From assembly GCA_032988165.1 (NCBI GenBank), contig JANTQF010000236.1, positions 1 through 53,941 of the forward strand: a stretch of DNA of 53,941 nt. Reading direction: 5' to 3'. Numbering within the stretch: position 1 is the first letter of the stretch; each line of letters begins with the position of its first letter. Below the pieces are notes generated by a model. It saw nothing but the letters and a program-made list of their open reading frames with translations. It ran no database searches and had not been told where the DNA came from. A program made the position numbers and the translations under genes. Shown piece by piece: positions 1 through 11,629 of this stretch. The DNA is from Emmonsiellopsis sp. PD_33. Taxonomy: Eukaryota > Ascomycota > Eurotiomycetes > Onygenales > Ajellomycetaceae.

Positions 1-479
1 AGTGCTCTCACCTGACTGGCAACATTGTCATTCAATGTAATAGTCCGAATAGTGCTTTGGCCTTCTAGTGCGAAGACGATGGATAATTTGCTGCCTTCAA
101 GCGCGCACACATATCTGCAGTATTCAGGGGGAGGCGGATGTTTGGTCACATACAATGGGTCCTCTCCAGCTGGAGAACTGTGGGCAAGCATACACGCTAA
201 AAGATTCCACCCCACCGTGACGAAATCACCATGAGTCGAAGACTCAAAGGATCTGAATTTTTTGATATGGTGGGGTTGGGTGGTAGATTGCAAGCCCTTT
301 CCATACTGTGGGAGCCCGATCGCCACGAGTCGCAATGGTTGAAGCCAGACTCTGGGGGTAATAAAATGATAGGAAGTATTGCCCGTCTGGAGCCGGCCAA
401 GGACCATGGGAACTGTCGAAAGGAGACACCAGCAGTTATCAATTTCGCGATGGGGTAAGGGAATGACAAGAGAACTCAT
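1..479 (-). CDS. possible partial protein-coding exon running off the left edge
   Basis: One minus-strand frame stays open from an in-frame stop near 515 to base 1, with a possible ATG at 479-477, giving about 159 codons without a stop. The part nearest the edge (about bases 1-170) looks most protein-like, with the segment SKLSIVFALEGQSTIRTITL and ordinary mixed codon use. A CAG|GTGAGA splice-donor-like site lies within the first 15 bases, so the exon may end there. I recognise no family. The upstream half looks less convincing, so the true exon may begin at an internal acceptor (for example after CCCCCAG near 345) rather than at the ATG. A chance open frame of this length is unlikely but possible. 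The call rests on frame openness only. Confidence 0.35.
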   Translation of the reverse strand, partial: MSSLVIPLPHREIDNCWCLLSTVPMVLGRLQTGNTSYHFITPRVWLQPLRLVAIGLPQYGKGLQSTTQPHHIKKFRSFESSTHGDFVTVGWNLLACMLAHSSPAGEDPLYVTKHPPPPEYCRYVCALEGSKLSIVFALEGQSTIRTITLNDNVASQVRA

Positions 480-3300
480 CAGACTTGTGCAATTGGGGGG
501 CCATTTTCATTCCACAATGCGCGCCTTTCTCCGGAAATTCTTCGACCAAGAAGCTTCCATCCCACATTGCTCCCGCCCTTGCTGGCCCTCAGCCGATGGG
601 ACTAGGTAACTGGAGTTGATCTGTGGGTTTTTCCGGAGCACTCCTCTCCAGTAATAACTGGGACCTTCTGCGAGTCTGCATATTTTAGGCCTGGGACGCA
701 GCCCGCAACGATAGGGACGCGGGAGGGTTTCAATGGCTCCCCTGCCCGGCATACAGAACAACGCAACCATCCATAAGGAATCGGGATGTTCCCAAGGCTG
801 TCGGCACTCGCAGCGCCCAGCAAGGATCCGCCGCCACCGCCCCTAAACCGCCAACCAGAGATTTCTTGCAGTCCAACGGCGGAGTTGGAAAAGCCGGTTA
901 GGGCAGACGGTTCACGCCAAGTCCTCCGGGGCGGAAATTAGTGTAGATCCGGGCCAGGGTTGCGGATGTTAAGCTTTGCGGCGCGCAGAAATTTCCTCAG
1001 TGATGTCATGGCCTGTTTTTCGTCGTGGAGACAACGCAGAATTGTCTGTTGTCGGCGTTGAGTGCTGCAATGCTGGCGTTTTTTACCAGCCAAAAGACGG
1101 CGGTGGTGTCGACAGAACAAAAACGGCATTACTAATCCATCTGTCCTACCCCTCAAAACCCTCCATTGACATCTGCCAACATCCCACATGTCGAGATTTC
1201 GGAACTTGGAGACTCTCTCGCCAGCAAAAAAGTGGGAAAGCTGGCAATGCTTATGGGTCTTGTCCAGGGTTAATCTTCACATGCAGCCCACCCAGAGGAC
1301 TTTCACAGATTCTCACTGGCCAGCAGGGAGATATCTGGTTGTTGTTGAACGAAGCATTGGTGGAGCGGCCCTCCCTTGAGGCTAACCAAGGCCGCCGTCC
1401 ACAGAAAACGCAACTCACGCACGTAACGATGCGTTTTAGCGAGGTCTCGGGGCCAGTTTCCGCTGGACGGCGGCTCGAAAAAAGCCCCTAAAGCGCTGAC
1501 CACGGATAATTACTCGGTTCTGGTTGGCCGCCTGCAAAACAAAGCGCATTTTAGCTGGCTTCGAAAAGCGGGAACACTGTGGACGCAGCCCGCGGATCGT
1601 AGGGAGAACTAAAGTCAACTACCGGTCCGGTCCACTCCCCCACTGCCGAAACTCATTTCCTAAACAAAACAGTAACTTCCGAGAAAAAACGGGCCGATGG
1701 GTGTCGCAACCACAGTGCTTCTGGCAGTCTGGAGGAAGGGCTACCTTTCAGGTTTGTTTGTCGTCGCTGACAGTGACATGCGGGTGGCACTTCTCCCCCT
1801 TTGCTGCTGTCAGGTGTCAGATCTCATGCGTTGGCTCTGAGATCCGCCAGACATAAGTTACCGACGTCGCTTAACTCGTATTCCCCCGGCCGATCACGAG
1901 TTTATCGATGCGATAGAATCGTTTCAAATCCAAAGCCGCATACTTGCCTGCACAGTATGAGGAGCGATCAAAGCGCAAATGGATCCTCCCTCTAGCCCGC
2001 CGATATTCGCATTTTCTGGAATTTTCCTATGTTTAGTATGGGTGTCTCTTGGCTCTCGGGAAAGTTTCCTCGTGCGGTAGCCAAAACCACAGCTATTGGT
2101 TAAAGTGGTTCAAGCAGTGTTTGAAGATGTTCGTCCAAACCAGTAGATCGAGATACCCTGGACCATATTTTGTAGCTGGTCAGCCGCTCCTGGACCATGG
2201 TCTGGTTAGCGGTAGTGGGCGAGAGAATACATGCATGCATGTGTTGTGTGTATCCTCACAGTCGCCTTGGCTGACGAGATACGCATGTCGCGAACTGTCC
2301 TTCCCCATATATAGCTTCATCAACGACAGAATGTCTCCAAAGCATCAATCCTCCCTACCTCATTTCATGCTCTCATACTTTCTCTCGCACGCCCACTATT
2401 CCCATTAAGGTTGGTGCCCAACGATGCTTGACCCATTTATTTCTGCGTGGGAGCTGCGGAGTCCCTCCAAATTTTATATCCACAGTAACAGACAGCCAAA
2501 CATATCGAAGTCGTCACTCGTCAGCAGACCCGAACATCGATCATTAGCATTTGTTGGTGCTCAGGGTAGGTTCTGCTTTTTTTGCTTAGTTCTCCATCCA
2601 GGGTTTCTTTCTTTTTTTTTGTAGGCCGTCTCGGGGTGAAGGTCGCTCGGTTGCATTCGGCGTAGTCCATATATAGCAGCTGGAAACATGATCGGAGTTC
2701 GGGATTTGAATGTGCATCGGGCCCTATTGCCTGGTATTTGGTCCCTGCCTGTTATTAGTACGTAGTTGATGAGTAGCCGTTCTGGGAGAGAAACTCCACG
2801 GAAGACAATCTGTCCAATCTATAATTGTCATAATAATAGCGGTGTTTGATTCGGAAAATAGTAGACACTAGACAACACAGCTCCAAACCAAAACATGCGC
2901 AGAAAGAAAGGTTCACAAAAACAATAATAAGCGCCGTTTGGGAAGAACGGAGTATAGTGATAGTTCATGATGGCATAAAGTAGGGTAAAGTGGGGTAAAT
3001 GCTGGGTGTCTTCAAAAACTAAAAAGGAGAATATAAAGCGCCTGTGCCAGTGTGGTCGCAAAAACGGTCAAGTTGTCATTGAAGTGAACGAAAAGAATAC
3101 CCGAGTGGTAAATAAGTAGTAAGGAGCGAGGGTTGCAACTCAGAAGAAGGTAGGGAGGTAACGCCCGGCGAATGCGGGGCAAAGAAGATTCTTTCCATGC
3201 GTTGATGAGGCCAGGGGATATCATAGCAAGCAAACTTATACAGAAACGAGGCAAACTAAAACTGGGTATCTTGAAATCAAACGTGGGACATCATAGAGTG
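480..3300. other. long spacer without recognisable genes
   Basis: About 2.8 kb holds only short, mutually overlapping open frames with no family resemblance. The longest is about 171 codons at 976-1491 on the plus strand and reads as low-information sequence. Two TATA-like elements ATATATAG occur on the plus strand at 2307-2314 and 2669-2676; the first is followed by a pyrimidine-rich stretch, as in fungal core promoters. No convincing coding region follows either. The last few hundred bases are probably the 3' untranslated region of the minus-strand gene ending at 3301. I see no repeat or RNA gene here. Confidence 0.5.
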
Positions 3301-5641
3301 CTAGGTCTGCACGGTAACACTCTTCCTATGTATCGCTTCTTCGGTGTGGAAGCCAAACACAAGCCGGTAGAGGTCTTGAAGCCAAGCATACTGCCCGTTA
3401 TGCTGTACCATCGATTGGACGGCGTTGGCGACATCCAATGCGCCCGCCCTAGCAGGCGGAGAGACATCGCGGAAGGCAGAGTCAAAAACCACCAACTTCT
3501 TATAATTTTCCAGTAGGGTATATTGCCACGGTGACGTCCCGAAAGAGTCTGACGAAAGGGATTTTACAAAAGATGCTAAATTTTGGGAGACCCCGCGTTG
3601 GAATCCGCTATTCATTGCGGCCCGAATGATCAAAAGTTTTAAACACGTAAGGTTAGGGTCCTCTGCGGGCGATTTGACGGTATTTGTGGAAGATGTGGTC
3701 TGTTCTGATGAGTGAGAGTATCCGGATAGCGTGGAGGAGGTGGACGACCATTTCTGAGGCGTTGCTTGGTGGCCTCCAGGTCCAAGGATGAGGATATTGG
3801 GCACAGGGGCTTCATCAGGAGATACGGTGGCTGTATCTTCAAATATTGTGGTGGGGGTCTCCGGATTTCCAGTGCGGCCTAAAGGATCCTCGCCTCCGAT
3901 AGGGTATTCTGACCGTTTAGCTTGATAAAACGCCTGGGTAAATGTAGTCTGGCTGGGCCGCGGGGTTCCTCGGTCTGGCCGAATTTGAGTCCAACCCTCA
4001 CGGAAAAGATCGCAAAGCTCCCAGCATGCTTGCACGGCAGATCCAAGAAGCTCTTCATCGGGAGCTTTCCCCTCGCGCTTGCTCTGCCGTAAACTAAACA
4101 GCATCTCTGCAAGCGACCAGCATGCCTTAAGCAGAGAGTCTGTCTCATCTGCCAGTCGGGTTCGCTGTTTCATAAGGCGGTGGCACAATGTGATGTAGAA
4201 ATCCAGCGTCCGTTCCCGGAATGCTTCTGGGAGATTTCGATCGTGGGTATTATACAAATGATTATTAAGCTCAAAGCTGACACGCAGGACGGAGTCAGCA
4301 ACCTCATTATCCCGTACACGAACTTCGAACAACGCTTGGCAGAAATCGCGGCAGAGATCTAGTGTTGGTCGCACGTGGGTGTTGTAGTCATTATCACGGT
4401 TATCGTAAAGATTTTGGCACAATTTCCAGCAGGACTTCCATGCCTGTTCCTGCATATCGCCCTTCCCAGAGAAATTGAACAGCCGCTCTCGGTGGATGTA
4501 ACTTAAACTCGCCAGTGTATTACATAAAGTCCAGCATTCCGATAACGCGGTTCGCAGAGCGTTCAGTTCGTCTTCTGTATCCTGGAATTTACCAACTGTC
4601 ACCCCTGGAGCTTCGGGATCCGGAGCGTCTTGTTCATCTTCCGTTTCTTCGCCTGCCGGAGCAGCAGGCGCCGATGCTCCCATTGTTGATATGGCTGACG
4701 CGGGCTCGGAGTCAAATGACTCGGGTATATCTACCAAGGCGTGTTAGATTGGAAGATAAGAGAGCACATAGAAGAAGGCAGCACCACCTTCTAAATTGCT
4801 TTTTCTGACTCTTCGTTTCAGATCCTCAAGCTCCTGTCTAGTTTGTGCGCGAGGCGTTGTTCTATCGGACCAGTCCTCGGCCGGTGCGATTTGCGTAGTA
4901 ATTGGTGGTGGAGATACTGGGCTGGTTGAGGATTTCTGAAACACGGAATTAGTCGAATTCGCAGAGGAGACAGAGGGTTGCATACTTTTGCTGTATTATT
5001 CTGAACTTGTAGCGGCGAGGTGACAGTCACCTCCGACTCTCGCGACGATGATGTAACCGATTCCGCTCGAGGTGAAGGCGCATTATCTAGCTACGGAAAT
5101 AATCAGCCTCTGCAAACATCACATAGCCAAAGGATGGTGAACATACAAATTTACCAAACCCTGAGGGAACGTGGATCACGGATTGAGGAGGGTCATCCTC
5201 GTCAGAGCCAGGCTTGAAATCGCTCACTCCGGCACCAGATGTACGGATCTGAAGAGTCATAAATCAATGCGAGCCCTTAAAGAATGCGCACCATGCAATG
5301 GAGAATCATACGCTCAGTGCGCTTCCCGTCCTCATAGTGTGACGTTCCATATCTCCATTTGTAGGGGTGCTAGTATTTTCGGTAATGTCGATTCCGTTCG
5401 CACCGATAGATTCTGGAAGGGAATTACGCCCCTCATTTGGCGTAAAATTGGCCATGTCGGGTTGCCTGTAGGTGACAAAATGAGTCAACAATATGGAATC
5501 AAATCGCAGTTGTGGTGATTGAGCTTACGCCAAAAGAGTGCGGTCAGACGTATGCGAGGAGCTTGGGGAAACTGGATATGGAGAGAAAGGTGGACCTGAA
5601 TTGCCTGGCGAGAGAGACGAGGGAGATCTAACTGCTAACAT
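3301..5641 (-). CDS. conserved fungal protein with repeated CWxLC helix motif, function unknown
   Basis: Six exons were joined: 5641-5529, 5465-5312, 5248-5147, 5090-4986, 4935-4788 and 4730-3301. All introns are GT-AG and the sum is 684 codons including the stop (683 aa). The N-terminal third (about residues 1-200) is Ser/Pro/Thr-rich and probably disordered. Residues about 271-455 carry repeated helices of the type CWxLCxxL, with variants CRDFC, ITLCHRL and CWSLAEML. A second conserved block lies near the C-terminus (about residues 570-675). No catalytic motif, signal peptide or membrane segment is visible. The start is uncertain: the chosen ATG is the first in frame after an upstream stop, but a further 5' exon is possible. 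An ATG in exon 2 (5455) would give a shorter form. The protein seems restricted to filamentous fungi, which is my inference from not recognising any yeast or animal counterpart. Confidence 0.75.
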
Positions 5642-8198
5642 CTCGTCTATCAGGCGGATGGCAGCTGGCTCATCACCACAGGGTCAAATGCCGGAACCTG
5701 AAGCTGTGAGATGGAGCAGGTTGATAATTGTCCACCAACTCCGGAGCTCTTGTTGCGAACCAGCTCAATGTTGGTGACAGTCCGCAGTAGAATTCCAGGG
5801 TGCTCGAACCAAAGAAAAAAAAAAGACACAGGAGGATCGACCGCAGCAGAACAACGAAGTGTGGCGTGTTTATGGCACTTGCTGGCAACCAGAGTCTGTG
5901 CCGCACCGGTCAACAACGCAGCAGGATGATTGCGCCGGCCTCGCTGCAGCCGGAGACGGACGCGAAAGCAGAGTGTACTCCGTAGTGCTTGGTCAGAGGA
6001 GGGGCCAAAAACGAGTCAAGAACGGACGAAACGGCTCGCCCTTAGGCCCAGTAGCACGGTGTAAGCTCAGCCGTCCTGGACTCCACGGCGCACGGCTCTG
6101 GCGTCCTGGAGAAGACCAGCACGGGCTGCCGCTGGGGAAAAGGCGAGAATGCGACTCTTGAGCTGGGATTGCTCGCACAGCCAATGGAGCGCCGCGCTGC
6201 GAGGTGAGGGTGTTGGTTTCGTCGTACCAGGATTTAGGCGCCGACAAGACGATGGACAAAACCAACCGGACGCCTCCACCATTGAGGGCGGGCTGTTCGT
6301 CTCGACAGCTGCATTAGCAGCATCGGAGGAGTTTCCACGGCGCTGTGGTTGGCTCATCCGCCAGCAATCCATGTCCACCGTGCCTTGGCTGTCGCAATAT
6401 CATTATCAATTCGACGCTGCTCGTTCCAACAGCCAGCCCGACGGTGTATCTTCAGCCTCCCGACCGCCTGTTTGGGCCGTTCTAACTTCTTCCTGGTAGT
6501 TAGCCCGGGGACAATTGTCGGCACAGGCTTTTAAAGTTGTTTCGGCTGGTCTTTGTTCTTCATCTGGGGCTGTGGTGGCGAGGCCAGCGGCCTTCATTCA
6601 TTGTCGACTTTGGCTGGAACTGTGGCGGGCATGCAATTGATAAATAGCTGATTCAACATCTCATTCTCGATCTTCAATAGACACGTTACGTGCCGCGAAA
6701 ACCCGCGTAAAATATGTGCTGTTGGTGCATGTCGGCTTTGCAGCGAGTGTCGTTGATCGGATGGAGGACTTTGGATGGGCGAAATCAATCAAGAGCAGCA
6801 AAGGGGAGAATATCCGCACTTCTAACATCACAATGTATGTACTAGGAAGGGAATTCAAAAATCACGTATAATTAATTGACTAGCTCTCGCGGATGTTGTT
6901 TTCCGCTTTTTTTTTTTCAAATTCCATTGCCAACGCCGACTCCTTGCATAGCTCATTATCGCGGAATAGTTCCCATCCAACTATTTGGTAAATATCATAC
7001 ATTGTTCTCGGCGTGATGTCTTCCCCACACACCCCCTCCACGACACCTTTCCGCCCCCAACGCCGCCTCGTCGCGCTTGTACCTCCTTGCGAAGTTGCGT
7101 TTTTTAGTGTTCGATGAGAGGCCCAGTAAAACGGAGTCCGCGGGGAGTAAGTTGGTGTTGCATGTGCACCGGTTTCCCAACAGGTCGGGCCTTGCTAAAT
7201 CATGGCCGGAAAGAGTTTAAACGATTTCGTTTGCGAAGATAGTGATGAGTTGTCAAAGGAGCCGCGGTCATCCCTGGTCAGGAAACAAACCGACGGACGG
7301 GATTATGGCGTGCGCACGTGGAGTTTGGGGGCCGTATTTCTGCTTCCTGTCTAGGTTTATCGAACGAGATATGTGTGAAATTTACAGCTGGGTCTTCGCA
7401 CGGTCTCTCTCCGCAGGGTTGTATCTATTTCCCTCGTGGTTTTCAGTTAGGATGCGAGAGTGCCTAAGATAACCACAGGCATTGAACAAGATAGGGTATC
7501 GTACCGGAGGAGTTTCTCGATGAGGTCGACGTGCGTCATGATCATTCTTCGGCAGCAGTAGCGTTTGCAGCCAAGCTGGTCCATCGCGTCTCTACAAGTT
7601 GTGCTTGGTCAGACTGGCAGTCCTGCTTCACGTATATCGGCTTGTCTTACCCATCAGGCACACCCTCGTCAAGCAGCCGTAGATATCGTTCCCAGAGATC
7701 CCCGACAACCTACGCCATTAGCTATCCGAACAACCAACTGCCGCTGTTATTGTAGAGCCACTCACCTTTCCGCACGAGAAGCAGCGGACAGGAATAATCA
7801 TTTTGGCGGATGCAGCGGGACGTGGCGATTAAAGGCAGGACAGCACGGAAAATAAATAAATACTCCGCTGGATCCGGTGCGCAAGGTAACTCAGCAGACT
7901 CCGTATGGCGAGGACGACGGCTTGGGGGATCAGCAATATCAATATCTCTCGGATTCGCGATGGACAGAAAATTGAAAGATTTCTCGGGTGCTTACATAAC
8001 TAAGCAGGCGGTGAGGATTCTGCCGCCAATAAGCTTCGCCCAGCCCGAACTTTTTTTTTTCTCGAGATTTGTCTGCAATCGAGCATCAAGGAGATAGAGA
8101 CGACAACCCGGCCAGTCGTCACCCTATGGAATAGCCAGGCCATTGTAGCTATTCAAATAGTGCCCGTCTCTGTTCTAGGCGATTTATTCGAGCTGCAA
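5642..8198. other. long divergent spacer between two gene starts
   Basis: About 2.6 kb separates the divergent starts at 5641 and 8199. Open frames are short and overlap on both strands (the longest, near 6149-6499, is about 116 codons), and none resembles a family. Poly-T tracts occur near 6907 and 8050. The part next to 5641 may include a 5' leader or an unrecognised first exon of the minus-strand gene. The segment adjoining 8199 should hold the NAN1 promoter. I see no repeat, RNA gene or mobile element. Confidence 0.5.
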
Positions 8199-11100
8199 AT
8201 GCCTTCCCAAAACTCCTCTGTTCGCACTGCGGACAAACGACCGTTGGCTTCGGACGACGCCAACGCCCACAAAATGACCCCGGATCAGAATCGAACGAAG
8301 CGTCGCAAGATCGGTCGCGAGACTCCAGCGGACCAGAAGGCTGTTCCTTCAACCCCTTCGAAACTAGCAACCCCAACCGGGAAGACCTCGGGCAAGAAAA
8401 GGCGGAGATCATCAGCGAAAGAGGCTGGGGGAATGGGCCAGCATGGCTCCAAGCAGGTGATATCGAAGCCAACCACCATTGTGCAGAAAACCGGCGATGA
8501 AGCCTCGTCGGCGCTTTCGAAGCGCTCGGGGGAGAGTTCGTCCAAGGATGTTGAGCTATCGAGTCAATCGGGAACAGCTGCCAAGTGGTCCATCTCTTAC
8601 AACGTTGGGGGTAGATTCAGTGATGTTGACCCTATTTTCACAGCTGATGAACAGTGAGTACTTGCTTCATTAGGTATATTGATTTGATTATATATTTGTC
8701 AATACTAACATGCGCCAGACATTTTATTCTTGTCTCGAACTCCACCGCCCGGATATTTTCAATGGCGACGTCGTGCCCGGTACGGGCATTAGAAGTCCCG
8801 CAGGGTATGCAAGGCATCACGGCCTGCAAGCTGTCTCCCACAAATGCCGAGCACCTGTACATGTCGACTTCATCTGGCTCCATCTTAAAGTGGAATTGGG
8901 TATCAGGGGAGCAGATCCAAACATGGAACGTTTCCCCTAACGTAGTCGACTTTGCCGTCTGCCAGAGCAGAGGCAGCGGCAAAGCCTCCTCAGATGAGGA
9001 TCTCGTGTTTTCAATGAATGAGGGAGAGGGAAAGACTACCATATTAGTCAATGGCGGGAGTTCCGCTCCCAAACCTGACCAACCGAAGAAAGTTATTCGC
9101 GAATTTTTGGGTGCAGCAAAGGACATCAAAGTTGCTGCGGGTGGAAAAATCATTGTTGTCATTGACCATGAACGACTTTTGCTTGGCTACACGACAAAAT
9201 GCACATCAGACACCCTGCAATCGCTGAAATATACCTGGCTTGAGGTCACATTGCCGGTTTCAACTACCTGCTCCGATTTGCGCGAACGTCCATCCCTCCC
9301 AAATTCCGGAATAATCGATCTTGTACTGGGCGAGAAAAACGGCTCGATTTTGATCTATCATGATCTCCTCAACTCCCTTCTACGGGTTGAGAAAGGAGCT
9401 GATCCTGGTTCGAGTTTGGTCACAAACCGTCTGCACTGGCACCGTAACACCGTCAAAACTGTGAAGTGGTCAAAAGATGGTAGGCAGTCCTCGCACAAAA
9501 CTCTCTGAATTGAGACTAACTACTGTTCAGGAAATTATATCATCTCTGGTGGTCTCGAGAGCGTTATAGTGCAGTACCAGCTGGATTCAGGAAGAAAACA
9601 GTTCTTGCCACATCTATCGTCCCATATTTGTTCTTTGACCGTGTCGCCTACTGGCAAATCATACGCAGTTCGGCTTGCGGATAACTCTGCCATGGTCATC
9701 TCTACAGCAGAACTACGGCCTATTGCTTATGTGAGCGGTCTACAATTGCCCACGGCCGCAAAGAAGGATAAACTCCCAACCAGCAACGTGCCCGCGGTTC
9801 TGCATCCCATCGTACCCGACCATCTTCTTCTGGCCGTTGCGTCTGCTCCTGCACGATCCCCTGAAACTCCACCCAGCGCCTCATTCCTCCAGACATTTGA
9901 TCTCTCCTCGGGCCAGCATGTCTCTCGCCAAGCACTCGCAAGGACCAACGCCTCCGTCATCAAGACTGGACCACAGGGAACAGATCTAACTACCCCCGAT
10001 GTCAAGCATATTAACATCTCGTCTTCCGGCGATTGGCTTGCAACCATCGACGAATGGTCCCAGTACCCCGAGGATGTTAATGTGCTACATCCTAAATCGC
10101 TTCCGTCTGGAAAGGGTAAAAAGGAAATATTCTTGAAATTCTGGCGCTGGAATGAGAGCGCCAAAGAGTGGGAACTTAGCACTCGCATTGATGCGCCCCA
10201 TTCGAATGCTCCGTTCGGGCCGACCAAAGTTCTTGACCTGGCAAGCAACCCTGCTGGTTTGGCGTTTGCCACTATTGGAGAAGATGCTGTTGTGCGCATA
10301 TGGTCGCCCAGTGCTCGATATAGAAATGGTCAGAGGCTTAAGGACAAGCGGGATCAATCCCTGGAGACCTGGAGAGCAGTCCATGCTATCCAGCTAGAAA
10401 AGCTTGTGTCGGGGCACTATAGCCCGTCCAAAACTGCTAGCCTCGCCTTTTCAGACGACGGCTCAGTACTTGCAGTGTGCTGGACTGGACAGGGTGGAAG
10501 CCGTCTCGTATATCTCATTAATCCCGAGACCGGCGAAATATGCCACACGCGTGATAACCTTTATCTAGGGACACCTCGTGGGGTAGGATTCTTGGATCGC
10601 TATGTGATTATACTCTCGGACCAGCTGGTGATCTGGGATACGGTGGCCGACAAGATCAAGCTCATTATGCTCACGGAAGGTAAAAGCGCTTCCTCGGTTG
10701 CCGATTCTTACTCGAAAATCCTCGCCATCAACCGAAAAAGCCAAACTTTTGCAGTTACATTCGCCAGCTCCATCCGCAAAGGTGACAAGTCATCTGGGGA
10801 GCGAGGGAGAGTTGTTTCAGTCGGCTTCCACGTGGTCGTTTTGGACATCCGATCCCTGCGACCGGTATTCCAGTCAAAATTGAGCCATGCTTGTTCTTCC
10901 CTCCAGCCAGATATACGAACTGGAGAGTACGTCCTAATCGACAGCGCAGCGGAAATTCAGCGGGTAAGCTCTGGTGCCTCGCAGGCTATTGTCCATGCCG
11001 CACCGGAATCCGCAACGGCGTTGCACACTGGCCTGGACAATATCTTCGGCGCGTATGGTTCACTCGAAAAGGGGCTTCCGGGTGCTGGAGGGCTTGTGCC

Positions 11101-11254
11101 CACCACACGCCAAGTCGGAGGCGAGCAGGTTGTAGCTGAGACTGGTAATTTGTCGGATATATTTGACGTTGGGCCATCGTTTGTCTTGCCCGGCGTTGAT
11201 ACCCTGTTTGAAGATGTAGTTAAGCATTTTACTGGTAACACGGTTGCAGCATAG
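8199..11254 (+). CDS. NAN1: U3 snoRNP/t-UTP WD40 protein Nan1/Utp17 (WDR75 homologue)
   Basis: Three exons were joined: 8199-8653, 8719-9479 and 9531-11254 (979 aa). The predicted protein is a WD-repeat component of the small-subunit processome. In yeast the family (Nan1/Utp17) belongs to the t-UTP complex, which binds nascent pre-rRNA and supports rDNA transcription and 18S processing in the nucleolus. Residues about 1-120 are basic and low-complexity, with nuclear-localisation-like clusters such as KRRKIG and KKRRRSS. Two arrays of beta-propeller repeats follow. WD-type segments include HRNTVKTVKWSKDG then GNYIISGG, spanning the second intron, and LAFATIGEDAVVRIWSP. The C-terminal region carries the AIHAAP/GAYGSLEKGL-type tail typical of WDR75. 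The start is the first ATG, since the frame upstream is not ATG-initiated. The length is close to fungal family members. Confidence 0.88.
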
Positions 11255-11629
11255 ATGGGAAGATAGATAGGGCGTTTATGTTGACTCCTTATGGCGGGAT
11301 TCAAAAAGTCGATGGACAGGAATCTAGATCAAGCTTTAATTTGAATGTTTAATTTCCATCCCGAAAATAAATACGTCTTGATCTACGTTTTAGCTACTTT
11401 GCCCACAATATCTATGTAGGGGTTCTTTTCATCGGCGGCACATCGGCTTATCTGATCCATCTCATCGCCGAGGATACACATCACGTCATCCCCGCCTCGG
11501 ATCCCCTCACCCCTCACACCATTCTTCTGAAGACATCAAGACTCAAGAGAACAGGGTTATTCTAACTTGAACACTCACATCGACAGAGCTGCTACTAAGC
11601 TGCTTACTTACCGCTCCAACCCGTCCACA
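11255..11629. other. NAN1 3' region and oxygenase promoter
   Basis: About 375 bases lie between tandem genes. An AATAAA hexamer at 11366-11371, about 110 bases after the NAN1 stop, is a plausible polyadenylation signal. The remainder is CT-rich and leads into the oxygenase ATG at 11630. No other feature was seen. Confidence 0.5.

Noticed and set aside
976..1491. 171-codon plus-strand open frame in the left spacer
   Set aside because: It has no domain or coding-like composition and overlaps other open frames on both strands; it is treated as chance.
480..3300. Decayed transposon in the left spacer
   Set aside because: No terminal repeats, transposase fragments or strong C-to-T/AT skew typical of repeat-induced mutation were visible.
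3651..3660. Telomere-like TTAGGG near 3650
   Set aside because: It is a single isolated unit inside a coding exon; it is not an array.
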